A DNA stretch of 62,738 bases from Vallitalea longa (GCF_027923465.1 NZ_BRLB01000025.1:1-62738), one strand, 5' to 3'. Counted from the stretch's first letter, positions 34,647 to 44,510 are shown. The notes: generated by a model from the letters alone, not told the origin. Numbers and translations: made by a program.

Positions 34647-35357
34647 GTGGAGGTGTATAGAGTGAGATTACATGAAACAATAAAAAAGACAAATGATATT
34701 CTGAAGAAAAGTGAAGTTGGTTATGTTGGTTATATTAAAGGTGATGGATTCCCTAGTGTTGCAACACGTTCTTTTTGTGGGATACCTAATATCCTTCATA
34801 GTCATATCAGTACAGCAAGTAATGGCAATTTAGCAAAGGCTATAGTTATTAATAATAAGATGAGTATTTGCGTTCATGAAGGAAATGATAATATAACATT
34901 GATTGGAACTGCTCATATCATTACTGATATGAAAGTGAAACAGACAATGTGGGTAGATTGGTTTATCAATCATTATCCAGAAGGTGTCACTGACCCCAAT
35001 TATATGCTTATTGAATTTCGTGCAGATAGACTATCATTATGGGTGGATAGAGAATGTGTAGAAATATCATTGACAGATATCATGGAGATACAATCTAATT
35101 GCGGATCCATGTGTAATACATGTGATTACAAGTACAGTCATGGTTGCCAAGGTTGTATTGCACTAAAAGGTAAACCTTTTTGGGGAACATGTCCAGTCTC
35201 AAAATGTTGCCAAGATAAAGGTTATGATCATTGTGGACAATGTCCAGATATGCCTTGTGAACTACTTAAGAGTTTTTCTTGTGGTGATGATAAAGAATGT
35301 GATAAACCTAAAGGATCAAGACTAGAAATTCTAGAAATGTGGAGTAAATTAAAGTAA
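34647..35357 (+). CDS. PNPOx-like flavin-binding domain fused to a Cys-rich DUF3795 domain
   Basis: Residues about 8-140 look like a pyridoxamine-phosphate-oxidase-like split barrel (VGYIKGDGFPSVATRSF). The C-terminal 80 residues have a dozen cysteines in the DUF3795 pattern (CGSMCNTCDY, CQGCIA, CPVSKCC, CGQCPDMPC), probably metal-binding. DUF3795 is usually a stand-alone protein, so the fusion is notable. GTG 34647 and GTG 34662 both have GGAGG sites; I give the longer form. A role in flavin/heme or metal redox sensing is possible; not provable here. Confidence 0.75.
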   Translation: MEVYRVRLHETIKKTNDILKKSEVGYVGYIKGDGFPSVATRSFCGIPNILHSHISTASNGNLAKAIVINNKMSICVHEGNDNITLIGTAHIITDMKVKQTMWVDWFINHYPEGVTDPNYMLIEFRADRLSLWVDRECVEISLTDIMEIQSNCGSMCNTCDYKYSHGCQGCIALKGKPFWGTCPVSKCCQDKGYDHCGQCPDMPCELLKSFSCGDDKECDKPKGSRLEILEMWSKLK

Positions 35358-35446
35358 AGGACTAATATCAATAAAGTTTATTTATGTAATATCAAAATTT
35401 ATTACTTTTCAAGCCATATAGAATAAAAAATTATATTTTTAGAAGC

Positions 35447-35480
35447 AAGGCAACTCATTATGTGAGTTAGCCTTATTTAT
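35447..35480 (+). terminator. Terminator after the PNPOx/DUF3795 gene
   Basis: AAGGCAACTCA (35447-35457) pairs with TGAGTTAGCCTT (35463-35474). The following T-run is interrupted. The rest of 35358-35740 holds no gene. Confidence 0.7.
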
Positions 35481-35744
35481 TTGTACGAAGAATTACTTTG
35501 CATTTAAAGATTTTTATGAAAATTAATGTTCTAAAAAAAACAGATGATATTTCTCATTTAACTATTCATATATTGGTTTTTCATTGATGATTCAAAAAAA
35601 TTATTATGCAGTATTTATTTTTATTCCAAATGGAAATTCATATGTACTATCTGTATTTGATAAAAATTTAATAATTGAGTATACTTTTATTAGATAATAT
35701 AAAATTTTTCAATAAAATGTAAAAAAAATTTTATATATTTATAC

Positions 35745-35798
35745 TTGACATTACTTGGATATCCAAGTATAATCTAAAATAAACTTGGATGTCCAAGT
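35745..35798 (+). promoter_or_regulatory. Promoter with two MarR-type operators
   Basis: TTGACA (35745-35750), a 17-base spacer and TATAAT (35768-35773) form a consensus promoter. The perfect palindrome ACTTGGATATCCAAGT (35753-35768) fills the spacer, and ACTTGGATGTCCAAGT (35783-35798) lies over the transcription start region. Two matching sites 30 bases apart place dimers on the same face of the helix. The MarR protein encoded immediately downstream is the obvious ligand. Confidence 0.88.
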
Positions 35799-35824
35799 AT
35801 TTTATTATAAAAGGATGTGTAATT

Positions 35825-36250
35825 GTGAAAGCTGATAATACATTATATTTAATTGGAAGGGTTAGAGTCCTCATAAATCAATTTATAATTTCAGAATTGA
35901 AGAAACAAGGAATTACGGGAATTGTACCTTCTCATGGTAAAATAATCTTATCGCTTTTAGAAAAAGAAAATTTAACAATGAGTGAATTAGCTGGTAACAT
36001 TGGTAAAGATCCTTCTACCATTACGACTTTGGTTAAAAAACTTAATGATCTTGGTTATACCCATATGATTAAAGATACTGTTGATAAACGTGTTAACAGG
36101 GTATCTTTAACATCAAAAGGTAAGGATTTGGAACAAGCCTTTGTTGTCATATCTGAAAAAATTTATAATAGACAATATAATAATATTGCAGACGAAGAAA
36201 AAGAAATTTTTAGAGAAGTATTAAGAAAGATGATAGATAATTTTAGTTAG
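35825..36250 (+). CDS. MarR-family transcription regulator
   Basis: The 141-residue protein has the MarR winged helix (MSELAGNIGKDPSTITTLVK) and the wing DTVDKRVNRVSLTSKG. I chose GTG 35825, nine bases after AAGGA; the in-frame ATG at 35789 lies inside the second operator and has no ribosome site. It is the first gene of an operon with a three-gene amino-acid ABC transporter and should repress the promoter upstream until an effector, perhaps the transported compound, binds. Confidence 0.88.
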   Translation: MKADNTLYLIGRVRVLINQFIISELKKQGITGIVPSHGKIILSLLEKENLTMSELAGNIGKDPSTITTLVKKLNDLGYTHMIKDTVDKRVNRVSLTSKGKDLEQAFVVISEKIYNRQYNNIADEEKEIFREVLRKMIDNFS

Positions 36251-36267
36251 AAAAAGGAGGTTAATTT

Positions 36268-37065
36268 ATGAAGAAATTAGTACCCATAGTATTAATCATA
36301 CTACTTGGTTCGACGATATTAGCTAGTTGTAAATCAAAAACAGAAGACAATACGTTAACAATAGGTATGGAACTTGCTTATCCTCCGTTTGAAACAAAAG
36401 ACGAAGAAGGAAATCCAACAGGTGTAAGTGTTGATTTAGCAAAAGCTTTAGGTGAGTATTTGGATAGACCAGTTATAATTGAAAACATTAATTGGGACGG
36501 ACTTATACCTTCACTTCAGACAGGCAAAATTGATGCTGTAATATCATCAATGACAATAACCGAAAAACGAAGAGAAGTAATTGATTTCTCAGAGCCTTAT
36601 GCTGATGCTTATCTTGGTTTATTGGTGAATAAGAATTCCAATATAAACAGTATTGAAGAGTTAAATCAAAAAGGCAAAGTCATCAGTGTAAAAAAAGGTA
36701 CTACAGGTTATCTATATGCAACCAATAACCTTATGAATACTAAGATTAACGCACTTTCTTCTGAAAATGCATGTGTAGTTGAAGTTACACAAGGTAAAGC
36801 TGATGCATTCATATATGACCAGCTAACAATTTACCGTCAGAATAAATTAAACGAAGAAACCACAAAAGCATTATTGATACCATTTCAAGATAGCGAAAAT
36901 TGGGGTATTGGTGTCAAGAAGGACAATACTGAATTGCTTAACAGCATAAATGATTTTTTGAAGGATTTTAAAGAGAATAATGGATTTGATGATATAACAG
37001 AAAAATATCTAAAAGAGGAAAAACAAACATTCGATGAGCTTGATTTTCCATGGTTTTTCGATTAG
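36268..37065 (+). CDS. Polar amino-acid ABC transporter substrate-binding lipoprotein
   Basis: The lipobox LASC anchors this 265-residue protein. The mature region is an SBP_bac_3 fold (GMELAYPPFETKDEEGNPTG, WDGLIPSLQTGKIDAVISSM), the class that binds amino acids such as cystine, glutamine or arginine. AAAAGGAGG precedes the ATG. Together with the permease and ATPase downstream it is a complete importer. Ligand unknown. Confidence 0.92.
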   Translation: MKKLVPIVLIILLGSTILASCKSKTEDNTLTIGMELAYPPFETKDEEGNPTGVSVDLAKALGEYLDRPVIIENINWDGLIPSLQTGKIDAVISSMTITEKRREVIDFSEPYADAYLGLLVNKNSNINSIEELNQKGKVISVKKGTTGYLYATNNLMNTKINALSSENACVVEVTQGKADAFIYDQLTIYRQNKLNEETTKALLIPFQDSENWGIGVKKDNTELLNSINDFLKDFKENNGFDDITEKYLKEEKQTFDELDFPWFFD

Positions 37066-37074
37066 GGAGAAATT

Positions 37075-37857
37075 ATGAGACGAAAAGATAGAAAACCTAC
37101 ATTAACAAATAAAATCATCAGTGTTGTATTAGTCATTTTAATTTTAGTATTTTTTATGTGGTTATCCCTTAATGCAATAGGACTGAAATTAGATTTTTCT
37201 ACATTATTAGAATATAGGCAGAGATTATGGCAAGGATTCTATATGACCATAATCATTTCTATCGGTAGCTTATTTATGAGTTTACTGATTGGATCAATTA
37301 CCGCTGTTGGACAAAAATCCAATATACTGACAATTAAATATCTATGTAAGGCATACATTCAGATAATAAGAGGAACTCCCCTATTGGTTCAAATATTTTT
37401 CTTCTATTATATAATAGGAACGGCTTGGGGAGTTAATAATAGATATATAGCTGGAATACTGATACTATCACTCTTTGAAGGAGCATATATATCAGAAATA
37501 ATAAGAGGTGGTCTTGAAAGCATTGGTAGTCAGCAGTATGAAATTGCAAGAGCTATAGGACTTAACTCTAAAAAAACTTTTAAATTTGTTACATTTCCCA
37601 TATTGATGTCACATATTTTGCCAGCTCTAACTGGTCAGTTTGCTTCTATTATAAAAGATTCATCCCTACTATCTGTTATTGCGGTAATTGAACTTACTCA
37701 AACAATACAGGAGATAACTGCTGATAATTTCAGGATGTTTGAAAATTATATATTTGTTGGAGCTTTGTATTTTATACTTACCTTTGCTGTGTCATTATTA
37801 TCTAGAATGTTTGAGAGGAGGTATAAACATGAATATAGAACTAAAAAACATTTGTAA
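37075..37857 (+). CDS. Polar amino-acid ABC transporter permease
   Basis: A HisM/GlnP-type permease of 260 residues: basic N-terminus, about five to six membrane segments, IRGTPLLVQIFFFYY and the EAA loop EIARAIGLNSKKTFKFVTFP. Its 3' end overlaps the ATPase start by 29 bases, indicating translational coupling. Confidence 0.92.
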   Translation: MRRKDRKPTLTNKIISVVLVILILVFFMWLSLNAIGLKLDFSTLLEYRQRLWQGFYMTIIISIGSLFMSLLIGSITAVGQKSNILTIKYLCKAYIQIIRGTPLLVQIFFFYYIIGTAWGVNNRYIAGILILSLFEGAYISEIIRGGLESIGSQQYEIARAIGLNSKKTFKFVTFPILMSHILPALTGQFASIIKDSSLLSVIAVIELTQTIQEITADNFRMFENYIFVGALYFILTFAVSLLSRMFERRYKHEYRTKKHL

Positions 37858-38563
37858 GAGTTATGAAGGCAATGTAGTTCTAGAAAATATCAATTATGAA
37901 GATAATATTAATTCTATAGCAATCATTGGTCCATCAGGAGGCGGAAAATCAACTCTATTACGTATCATTGGTGGATTATTGCTTCCTACATCTGGTGAAA
38001 TGTATATTGATGGCAACATAATTAATTTTGACGAGAAATCATTACAAGCTTTTCGCAGAAATATTGGATTTGTTTTTCAATCAAAAGGATTATTTGAGCA
38101 TTTGACAGCTATGGAAAATGTTATACTGCCTCTTATACATACTTTTGGTATAAACAAAGATGATTCCACCCAAATAGCGAGTAAGCTGTTTGATAGATTT
38201 GGATTGGTACAGGAAAAAGACAAATATCCATCACAGCTATCTGGAGGCCAACAACAGCGAATTTCCATAGCTAGAGCTGTCGCTATAAAACCCAAACTTT
38301 TATTATTGGACGAGCCAACTTCTGCATTGGATCCAGAATATACAGGAGAGGTACTTGACATGCTTAATGAATTTCAAAATGATGGTTTGGATACTATAAT
38401 AGTTACCCATGAAATGGGATTTGCAAAAAATTCTTGTGAAAAGGTCATATTTTTGGCAGAAAATACTATCATTGAGAGTGGCAAAAGCAGTAGAATTTTT
38501 AGAGAGCCTAAGAGTAAGCAGTTGATAAGTTTTCTTGATAAGATATTAGAGTGGAAGGTTTAA
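37829..38563 (+). CDS. Polar amino-acid ABC transporter ATP-binding protein
   Basis: A GlnQ-type ATPase of 244 residues with Walker A GPSGGGKST, Q-loop, signature LSGGQQQRIS, Walker B LLLLDEPTSALD and switch His in VTHEMGF. ATG 37829 follows GAGAGGAGG; earlier in-frame codons are in the permease. It closes the MarR-controlled operon. Confidence 0.93.
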   Translation: MNIELKNICKSYEGNVVLENINYEDNINSIAIIGPSGGGKSTLLRIIGGLLLPTSGEMYIDGNIINFDEKSLQAFRRNIGFVFQSKGLFEHLTAMENVILPLIHTFGINKDDSTQIASKLFDRFGLVQEKDKYPSQLSGGQQQRISIARAVAIKPKLLLLDEPTSALDPEYTGEVLDMLNEFQNDGLDTIIVTHEMGFAKNSCEKVIFLAENTIIESGKSSRIFREPKSKQLISFLDKILEWKV

Positions 38564-38618
38564 TTTAATGCAGGCAGATAAAGGATTATAGCTTTGGGTT
38601 ATATTTAATAGTGAATAT

Positions 38619-38668
38619 AAGGTAAAGGCAAATATTATATTATGAAAATATTTGTCTTTACCTTTTTA
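38619..38668. terminator. Terminator between the amino-acid importer and the hydrolase
   Basis: An 18-base arm (38619-38636) pairs with 38647-38664, with one or two mismatches, and is followed by TTTTT. It lies between convergent genes. Confidence 0.85.
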
Positions 38669-38751
38669 TACATAGTAGCTTAATTGCTTGGTTAGCTTGA
38701 TCCAATTAGATTTTGTTAGTTATTGATGTATTGACGGTTATACTATTGGAT

Positions 38752-40164
38752 TCATTGATTTGATAAAATAAATTCAGCTATATCATCAGTAACTTGTTTA
38801 TCTACGTTAGAAGCTATGGAATATTCAGTTGGAGAAGGAGTGCCTTCACCTTTCATAAATAGATGATTAAGCCCATCATATAATTTGAATGTAACGGTAT
38901 CCTTGGATTCTAAGCTTTCTTTCCATAGATTGAAATCATCTAGAGTAACTTGGTAATCTCTTTTCCCTTGCAAGAATAACATTGGTTTAGTAATTTCTTG
39001 TGCCATTACTGTAGGTCGATAATCTTTTAGGTCCAACCAATATTTTTTACCTGTGCCTCCTAAATCTTTTGCGGTATAAGTACTTGATTCGTCAAGTGAT
39101 TTTACACGATCATAAACATTTTTATAATAATCAATTTGTTGTTGCTCTTCATCAGTAACAATATTATCCAAGTTAGCTAGATAAGGAATCTGATAAACTA
39201 ATAAATCTTCTAATGGCCTAGCAGAACCTGCAAGGAAGATGTATCCATTTGCATCAGGAAGTTCATTAGCTATACGAGGCATTAAATATCCTCCCAGACT
39301 ATGTCCTATAATATATATACCTTTAGCAGTGATATCTTTATTGTCAACAAGATAATCATATGCATAGACTACATCATCTATGGTTTCATCATATACAGTT
39401 AATTGATCTTGATTAGCGATTATTTTATTCCTATGAGTGTAAGTCCTTTTATCATATCTGAGAACTCCAATGCCATTACTTACAAGTGAATATGCTATGT
39501 CTCTAAAAGGTTTATTTGGTCCGATAGTCTCATCTTTATCACTTGGTCCGGAACCTTGTACAAGAATAACTATCGGGTACTCATCTTTGCCTTTTGGAAC
39601 AGTCAATAAACCAGATAATTTGTATTCATCTGCACCAAATTCAACGGGTATTTCTTCTGCATTTTCAGGGAGAGAAACGTCTAGGTCAGCTCCTTCAGAG
39701 GTTGGTAATAAATTAAAGCCTAGTATGGATTCGTTTTCATCAAACATGACAATACACATGAGATTGGATTTGCTACATTTACTTATTATGGTTACTGTTG
39801 TATTTTTATCCTGAGTAATTGAGTTAGTGGATAAAATCTTTTCAAAATCTCCAACCAAACCAGTAATTTGGGTATCTGCTTTTGCTAAATTATCTTCACT
39901 TAATTGATTTTGTAATTCTTTAGAAAAATTAGTATCATCAATTATGGATTTAAAGTCTTTGTTTATATATAAGTTGAATAAATCTATAGCTGTTTTTTCA
40001 TACTTATTATCAGTATCATTTGATTTTTCTTGTTCTGGTGAGGTGCCATTTTCTGTGGATTCTGATTGATTGCTATCTGTGATGGGTTCATCAGATTTTG
40101 AGTAATTATTGCATCCTGAAAATGTAAGTAAAATGATTAGTGTAATTAATATAAGCTTTTTCAT
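38752..40164 (-). CDS. Alpha/beta-hydrolase lipoprotein with N-terminal DUF3887-like domain
   Basis: The lipobox (LTFSGC) and an acidic Ser/Thr spacer put this 470-residue protein outside the membrane. Residues about 55-150 look like a DUF3887-type NTF2-like domain, followed by an alpha/beta hydrolase with oxyanion-site LVQGSGPSDKDE, nucleophile elbow GHSLGGY (Ser near residue 286) and a late KRDYQVT/HLF acid-histidine pair. It is probably an esterase or peptidase acting on surface or extracellular esters. Substrate unknown. Confidence 0.87.
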   Translation of the reverse strand: MKKLILITLIILLTFSGCNNYSKSDEPITDSNQSESTENGTSPEQEKSNDTDNKYEKTAIDLFNLYINKDFKSIIDDTNFSKELQNQLSEDNLAKADTQITGLVGDFEKILSTNSITQDKNTTVTIISKCSKSNLMCIVMFDENESILGFNLLPTSEGADLDVSLPENAEEIPVEFGADEYKLSGLLTVPKGKDEYPIVILVQGSGPSDKDETIGPNKPFRDIAYSLVSNGIGVLRYDKRTYTHRNKIIANQDQLTVYDETIDDVVYAYDYLVDNKDITAKGIYIIGHSLGGYLMPRIANELPDANGYIFLAGSARPLEDLLVYQIPYLANLDNIVTDEEQQQIDYYKNVYDRVKSLDESSTYTAKDLGGTGKKYWLDLKDYRPTVMAQEITKPMLFLQGKRDYQVTLDDFNLWKESLESKDTVTFKLYDGLNHLFMKGEGTPSPTEYSIASNVDKQVTDDIAEFILSNQ

Positions 40165-40483
40165 AATAAATCCTTCCTTTCTTATGAAGTCATTTTATTA
40201 TTGATGACTTGGCTTAGACTATCTTTAATTTAATGTGGGTAAAGCGTTAAGCCTTTCATAAGCTTACTCACATAGAATATTGAAGTGGTAAAGTCCAGTT
40301 GATATTAATAGGTTACTATAATAATTAGATTATTAGACAAATATCTAAATTACAATAATTATAATATATAAACTAAATATAGTCAAGATATTGATTTTAT
40401 CTTTGGTATAGAATATAATGAATTCATGTAAAAATTTAATATATGCAAATAATACTACTATGTTATAGTGTATTATTTGCAAA
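40165..40483. other. Gap between the hydrolase and the B12 riboswitch
   Basis: No gene. ATGTGGGTAAAGC near 40231 pairs imperfectly with GCTTACTCACAT near 40262. GCAAATAATAC (about 40445) and GTATTATTTGC (about 40470) flank the point where the cobalamin transcript probably begins, and could form a hairpin that competes with the riboswitch base stem. Confidence 0.35.
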
Positions 40484-40640
40484 AGTAAGTTGTGTTTTAA
40501 GGAAACTGGTGAAAATCCAGTACAGCCACCGCTACTGTAATTTACTACTAATGTAATAGAGGTCACTGGACTTAATAGTTTGGGAAGACATTACATTGGG
40601 TTATATGTATAAGTCAGGATACTTAGCACTGATTACTTGA
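40484..40640 (+). ncRNA. Cobalamin riboswitch
   Basis: Core blocks are visible: AAGGGAAACT-like TTTAAGGAAACTGGTGAAAA, TCCAGTACAGCCACCGCTACTG, GGTCACTGG, and the B12 box AAGTCAGGATAC at 40611-40622. It is 170 bases upstream of cbiP in the same orientation. No T-tract terminator is obvious after it, so the mode of control may be translational or use a weak stem near 40660-40730. Confidence 0.93.
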
Positions 40641-40812
40641 ATATTAAATCCAGATTGCGTGTGGAGATATGGGTTTGTTTTAATGTATATTTCAATTATT
40701 CTATGACATTTCTTCAAACGATATCCCCAAAAATCTTAAGTTTTTATAATCGAATATGTTAATGATAACCTAAGTAGTTATGTAAAATAATGAAAAAATG
40801 GAGTGAATAATA

Positions 40813-42300
40813 ATGAATAATATTATGTTTCAGGGAACTGCTTCAACTGTGGGTAAAAGCATATTGACTGCTGCTTTATGTAGAATTCTAAATGATGATG
40901 GAATTAGTGTAGCTCCATTTAAATCTCAGAATATGGCGCTTAACTCTTTTATAACAGAAGATGGAAAAGAGATGGGCAGAGCTCAAGTTGTACAAGCTGA
41001 AGCCGCACGTATTAAACCACAAGTTGAAATGAATCCGATTTTATTGAAACCTACAAGTGATGTAGGAAGTCAAGTAATTCTAAATGGTAAGATATATAAG
41101 AATATGTGTGCCAAAGATTATTTCGGTACAAAGGCAGGACTAAAACAGCACATAATGGAATCTTATAATAAGTTACAATCCAAACATGAGGTTATAGTAA
41201 TAGAAGGAGCAGGAAGTCCAGCGGAAATTAATCTCAGAGAAAATGATATCGTTAATATGGGAATGGCTGAGATGGTTGATGCTCCTGTTGTCTTAATAGG
41301 AGATATTGATAAAGGAGGAGTTTTTGCTTCAATCTATGGAACAGTTATGCTTCTGGAACCTGAAGAAAGAAAGCGAATAAAAGGGTATGTCATAAATAAA
41401 TTCAGAGGTGACGTCAAGATACTTCAACCTGGTATAGATATGTTCTATGAAAAATTGCAAATACCATGTTTGGGGGTTATCCCTTATGAATCACTAAAAA
41501 TAGATGATGAAGATAGTGTTACTGAAAGATTTGATATGAAAGAAGAGGCAGATATCATTATAGGGGTACTGCGGTTACCACATATGTCCAATTTTACTGA
41601 TTTCACAGTATTTGAATTAGAAGATAATGTATCTGTAAGGTACATAAAAGAAAATAAAGATTACGAAGGAATTGACCTTCTGATTATTCCAGGCAGTAAA
41701 AATACCATAAAAGATATGGAATATATACACAATTCATCACTGAAGGCAGGTATATATAGAGCTCATAGGAATGATGTCCCAATTATTGGTATATGCGGAG
41801 GGTATCAAATATTAGGTGAAACCATTGAAGACGAAAAAGGTGTAGAAACTTCAATGTCAAGTATTAACGGATTAGGTTTGTTAGAAATTATTACGGAAAT
41901 GGAAGATAGCAAACAAACTACCCAAATAACTGGAAATATAATAGAAGATATTCCTTTTGCAGAAAAATCCTATAATCTACAAGTTAGTGGATATGAAATA
42001 CATATGGGTAAAACCGAGTTGATGGGTGATAGTTTACCACTTATTAAATTACAAGATGGACGAATAGACGGTGCAATGAACGCCAAGAAAAATGTAATGG
42101 GAACATATCTTCATGGAATATTCGACAACGATGAGTTAAGAAAACTGATCCTTGATAATATAAAGAATAAAAAAGGATTGGACATTGATAGTAACATTGA
42201 TTACGCTAAGCTAAAAGACATTGAGTACGATAAATTAGCAAAACTAGTAAGAGATCATATGGATATAGATAAAATAAAAGATATTATTTATAATAGATAA
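40813..42300 (+). CDS. cbiP: Cobyric acid synthase
   Basis: The 495-residue glutamine-dependent amidase starts MFQGTASTVGKS with the P-loop, has APFKSQNMALNS, and in the C-terminal half the type I glutaminase motif IIGICGGYQILG with the nucleophilic Cys, and YLHGIFDN. It amidates adenosyl-cobyrinic a,c-diamide at four positions. It is the first gene under the B12 riboswitch. The corrin-ring genes themselves are not in the window. Confidence 0.95.
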   Translation: MNNIMFQGTASTVGKSILTAALCRILNDDGISVAPFKSQNMALNSFITEDGKEMGRAQVVQAEAARIKPQVEMNPILLKPTSDVGSQVILNGKIYKNMCAKDYFGTKAGLKQHIMESYNKLQSKHEVIVIEGAGSPAEINLRENDIVNMGMAEMVDAPVVLIGDIDKGGVFASIYGTVMLLEPEERKRIKGYVINKFRGDVKILQPGIDMFYEKLQIPCLGVIPYESLKIDDEDSVTERFDMKEEADIIIGVLRLPHMSNFTDFTVFELEDNVSVRYIKENKDYEGIDLLIIPGSKNTIKDMEYIHNSSLKAGIYRAHRNDVPIIGICGGYQILGETIEDEKGVETSMSSINGLGLLEIITEMEDSKQTTQITGNIIEDIPFAEKSYNLQVSGYEIHMGKTELMGDSLPLIKLQDGRIDGAMNAKKNVMGTYLHGIFDNDELRKLILDNIKNKKGLDIDSNIDYAKLKDIEYDKLAKLVRDHMDIDKIKDIIYNR

Positions 42301-42323
42301 CTCAACTTTATAATTATTAATAA

Positions 42324-42391
42324 GGGTAAAGTATTATAATCACGTAGACATATCATTTCTATGGAGAAGGCATGATTATAATATTTTGCCC
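42324..42391. repeat. Palindromic element, copy C (diverged)
   Basis: A 19-base imperfect stem (42324-42342 with 42373-42391) encloses a 30-base loop that matches the loop of copy A at about two-thirds of positions in the same orientation (CGTAGAC, TTTCT, AAGGCA). It lies between cbiP and cbiB. Confidence 0.8.
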
Positions 42392-42430
42392 TGCTTACTG
42401 AAATATAATAAAAAATTAGAGGTGCTATAA

Positions 42431-43396
42431 TTGAAACCCATAATAATATTATGTATAGCCATATTACTAGATAGAATATTTGGCGACCCTGTTAATATAC
42501 CACATCCTATTATATATATAGGAAAATTAATCAGTAGATTAGAAAAGACAATAAGAAAGAGTAGAATACCTTTGAAGATTGGAGGTTTCGTACTTCTAAT
42601 TACGACAGTCGGAATAACATTTTTTTCTATAACCCTAGTGCTATTCGTATGTTCTAAAATTCATCCATACATACAAGATATAGTAACTACCTATTTATTA
42701 TATACTGCTTTGGCTGCTAAATGTTTAAAAGATGAAGTATTAAAAGTATATAAAGCAATAGAAAAGGATGATTTGGAATTATCTAGAAAACAGTTATCTT
42801 ATTTAGTTGGAAGAGATACTAACAATTTAACTAAAGAAGAAATTATAAGAGGAGCAATCGAAACAGCAGCAGAAAATACTGTAGATGGAGTACTTGCTCC
42901 ATTAATGTTTATAGCTATTGGATTTATTGTAAATATGCCTGTACAATTTGTATTTATGTATAAAGCAGTTAATACACTGGATTCTATGGTAGGATATCTC
43001 CATGTTAAATACAAAGATATTGGTTTCGCTTCTGCTAAGACAGATGATATATTTAATTATATTCCAGCTAGGTTAGGAAGCTTTTTTATGTTGTTAGCTG
43101 GAGGAGTACTCAGATATGATTTTAAAAAAGGATTAAAAATATTGAGAAGAGATAATAAAAATCATAAAAGTCCAAATTGTGGCTATCCAGAATCAGTAGT
43201 TGCAGGACTGTTGAATATTCAAATAGGTGGAACTAATACATATTTTGATGAGGTTGTGGTGAAACCAACCATTGGTGATCCTGGAGAAAAATTGAATGGT
43301 AAGCATATTGTTAAATCTACTAGTGTAATATATGTTTCTGAGATTATAACACTAGTTGTGATATGTTTAATTATGTTTTCAATATCATTTATTTAA
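42431..43396 (+). CDS. cbiB: Adenosylcobinamide-phosphate synthase
   Basis: The 321-residue membrane protein has the CbiB hallmarks RIFGDPVNIPHP, RGAIETAAENTVDG and GYPESVVAGLL. It joins (R)-1-aminopropan-2-ol phosphate to cobyric acid. It starts with TTG 42431 behind AGAGGTGC. Upstream of it lies palindrome copy C, so the operon is punctuated by a repeat. Confidence 0.93.
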   Translation: MKPIIILCIAILLDRIFGDPVNIPHPIIYIGKLISRLEKTIRKSRIPLKIGGFVLLITTVGITFFSITLVLFVCSKIHPYIQDIVTTYLLYTALAAKCLKDEVLKVYKAIEKDDLELSRKQLSYLVGRDTNNLTKEEIIRGAIETAAENTVDGVLAPLMFIAIGFIVNMPVQFVFMYKAVNTLDSMVGYLHVKYKDIGFASAKTDDIFNYIPARLGSFFMLLAGGVLRYDFKKGLKILRRDNKNHKSPNCGYPESVVAGLLNIQIGGTNTYFDEVVVKPTIGDPGEKLNGKHIVKSTSVIYVSEIITLVVICLIMFSISFI

Positions 43397-43478
43397 TTTA
43401 TAATTCTTAATTTGTCTGCATTAAGTTACTTGTTAGAATAAGATTGATCAATTGTTTTACTAGAAAGGAATGAAATAT

Positions 43479-44510
43479 ATGAATAAGCACGGAGGATTCT
43501 ATGGTAGACAGGGAGTTGTTGATTATAGCGTTAATATTAATCCGTTAGGTGTATCAGATAATATAAGACAAGCTATAATATCTAGTATAGATAATATATG
43601 TAAATATCCTGATATTGGAGGGAATGCAGCAAAAGAGGCGATTAGCAAACATCTTAATACAGATGTTGATAATATAATTATGGGGAATGGTGCTAGTGAA
43701 TTAATATATTTGTTTGCTAGAGCTATACAGCCTAAGAAAGTACTGATTATTGAACCAACATTCAATGAGTACAGAAGAGCTTTTACATTGGCTGGTAGTG
43801 AGATATATAGTTATGTTTTAGATAATAATAATGATTTTACATTCGATATGGATGCTTTTTCCAATAAAGTGGAAGAGATTAAACCTGATGTTGTAGTTTT
43901 GTGTAATCCTAATAATCCTACTGGAAAATATATTGGTATTGATTTAATAGGTAAGCTTGTAGATATTGTGAAACAAGAGAATAGTTTTCTATTTATTGAT
44001 GAGTCTTTTGTTGAGTTTACGGGTAATGAGCCTATTGGTAGTGCTATTGGGTATGAATGGATATTATCTCTTAGATCAATGACTAAGTATTATGCTGTGC
44101 CAGGATTAAGGATAGGTTATGCTGTGAGTAATATAAAAGTTATAGAGATGATGGAGAAGTACAAGGAGCCTTGGACTATGAATACTTTTGCTCTTGATAT
44201 AGTGCCTAAGGTAATTGAAGATAGGGAGTTTCATGAAAAAGCTAATAGGTGGGTTAGTGAAGAAAGGGAATATATGTATGATGCGTTGAAGAAGGTAGAA
44301 GTTCTTGAGGTGTATAAGAGTTATAGTAATTTCTTTTTGTGTAAGTTGAAATATTTCTCAGGAAATAAATTGAATGAGGAATTGTTGAAAGATGATATGT
44401 TCGTTAGGGTTTGTGATGATTTTGTGTCGTTGAATGATAGGTTTGTTAGGATTGCTTTGAAGGGGAGGGAGGATAATTTTAAGTTGGTTTCAAGGTTAGT
44501 CAGGGTATAA
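43479..44510 (+). CDS. cobD: Threonine-phosphate decarboxylase (CobD-type PLP enzyme)
   Basis: The 343-residue protein resembles HisC-type aminotransferases but starts HGGFYGRQGVVDYSVNINPLG, typical of CobD. CNPNNPTG and the PLP lysine in RSMTKYYAVPGLRIGY are present. It makes aminopropanol phosphate for CbiB. ATG 43479 is spaced correctly from AAAGG; ATG 43470 is too close. Its stop codon and last residues (VRV) are supplied by the end of palindrome copy B, so the original C-terminus may have been changed by the repeat. Codons become strikingly G-rich toward the end. Confidence 0.92.
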   Translation: MNKHGGFYGRQGVVDYSVNINPLGVSDNIRQAIISSIDNICKYPDIGGNAAKEAISKHLNTDVDNIIMGNGASELIYLFARAIQPKKVLIIEPTFNEYRRAFTLAGSEIYSYVLDNNNDFTFDMDAFSNKVEEIKPDVVVLCNPNNPTGKYIGIDLIGKLVDIVKQENSFLFIDESFVEFTGNEPIGSAIGYEWILSLRSMTKYYAVPGLRIGYAVSNIKVIEMMEKYKEPWTMNTFALDIVPKVIEDREFHEKANRWVSEEREYMYDALKKVEVLEVYKSYSNFFLCKLKYFSGNKLNEELLKDDMFVRVCDDFVSLNDRFVRIALKGREDNFKLVSRLVRV

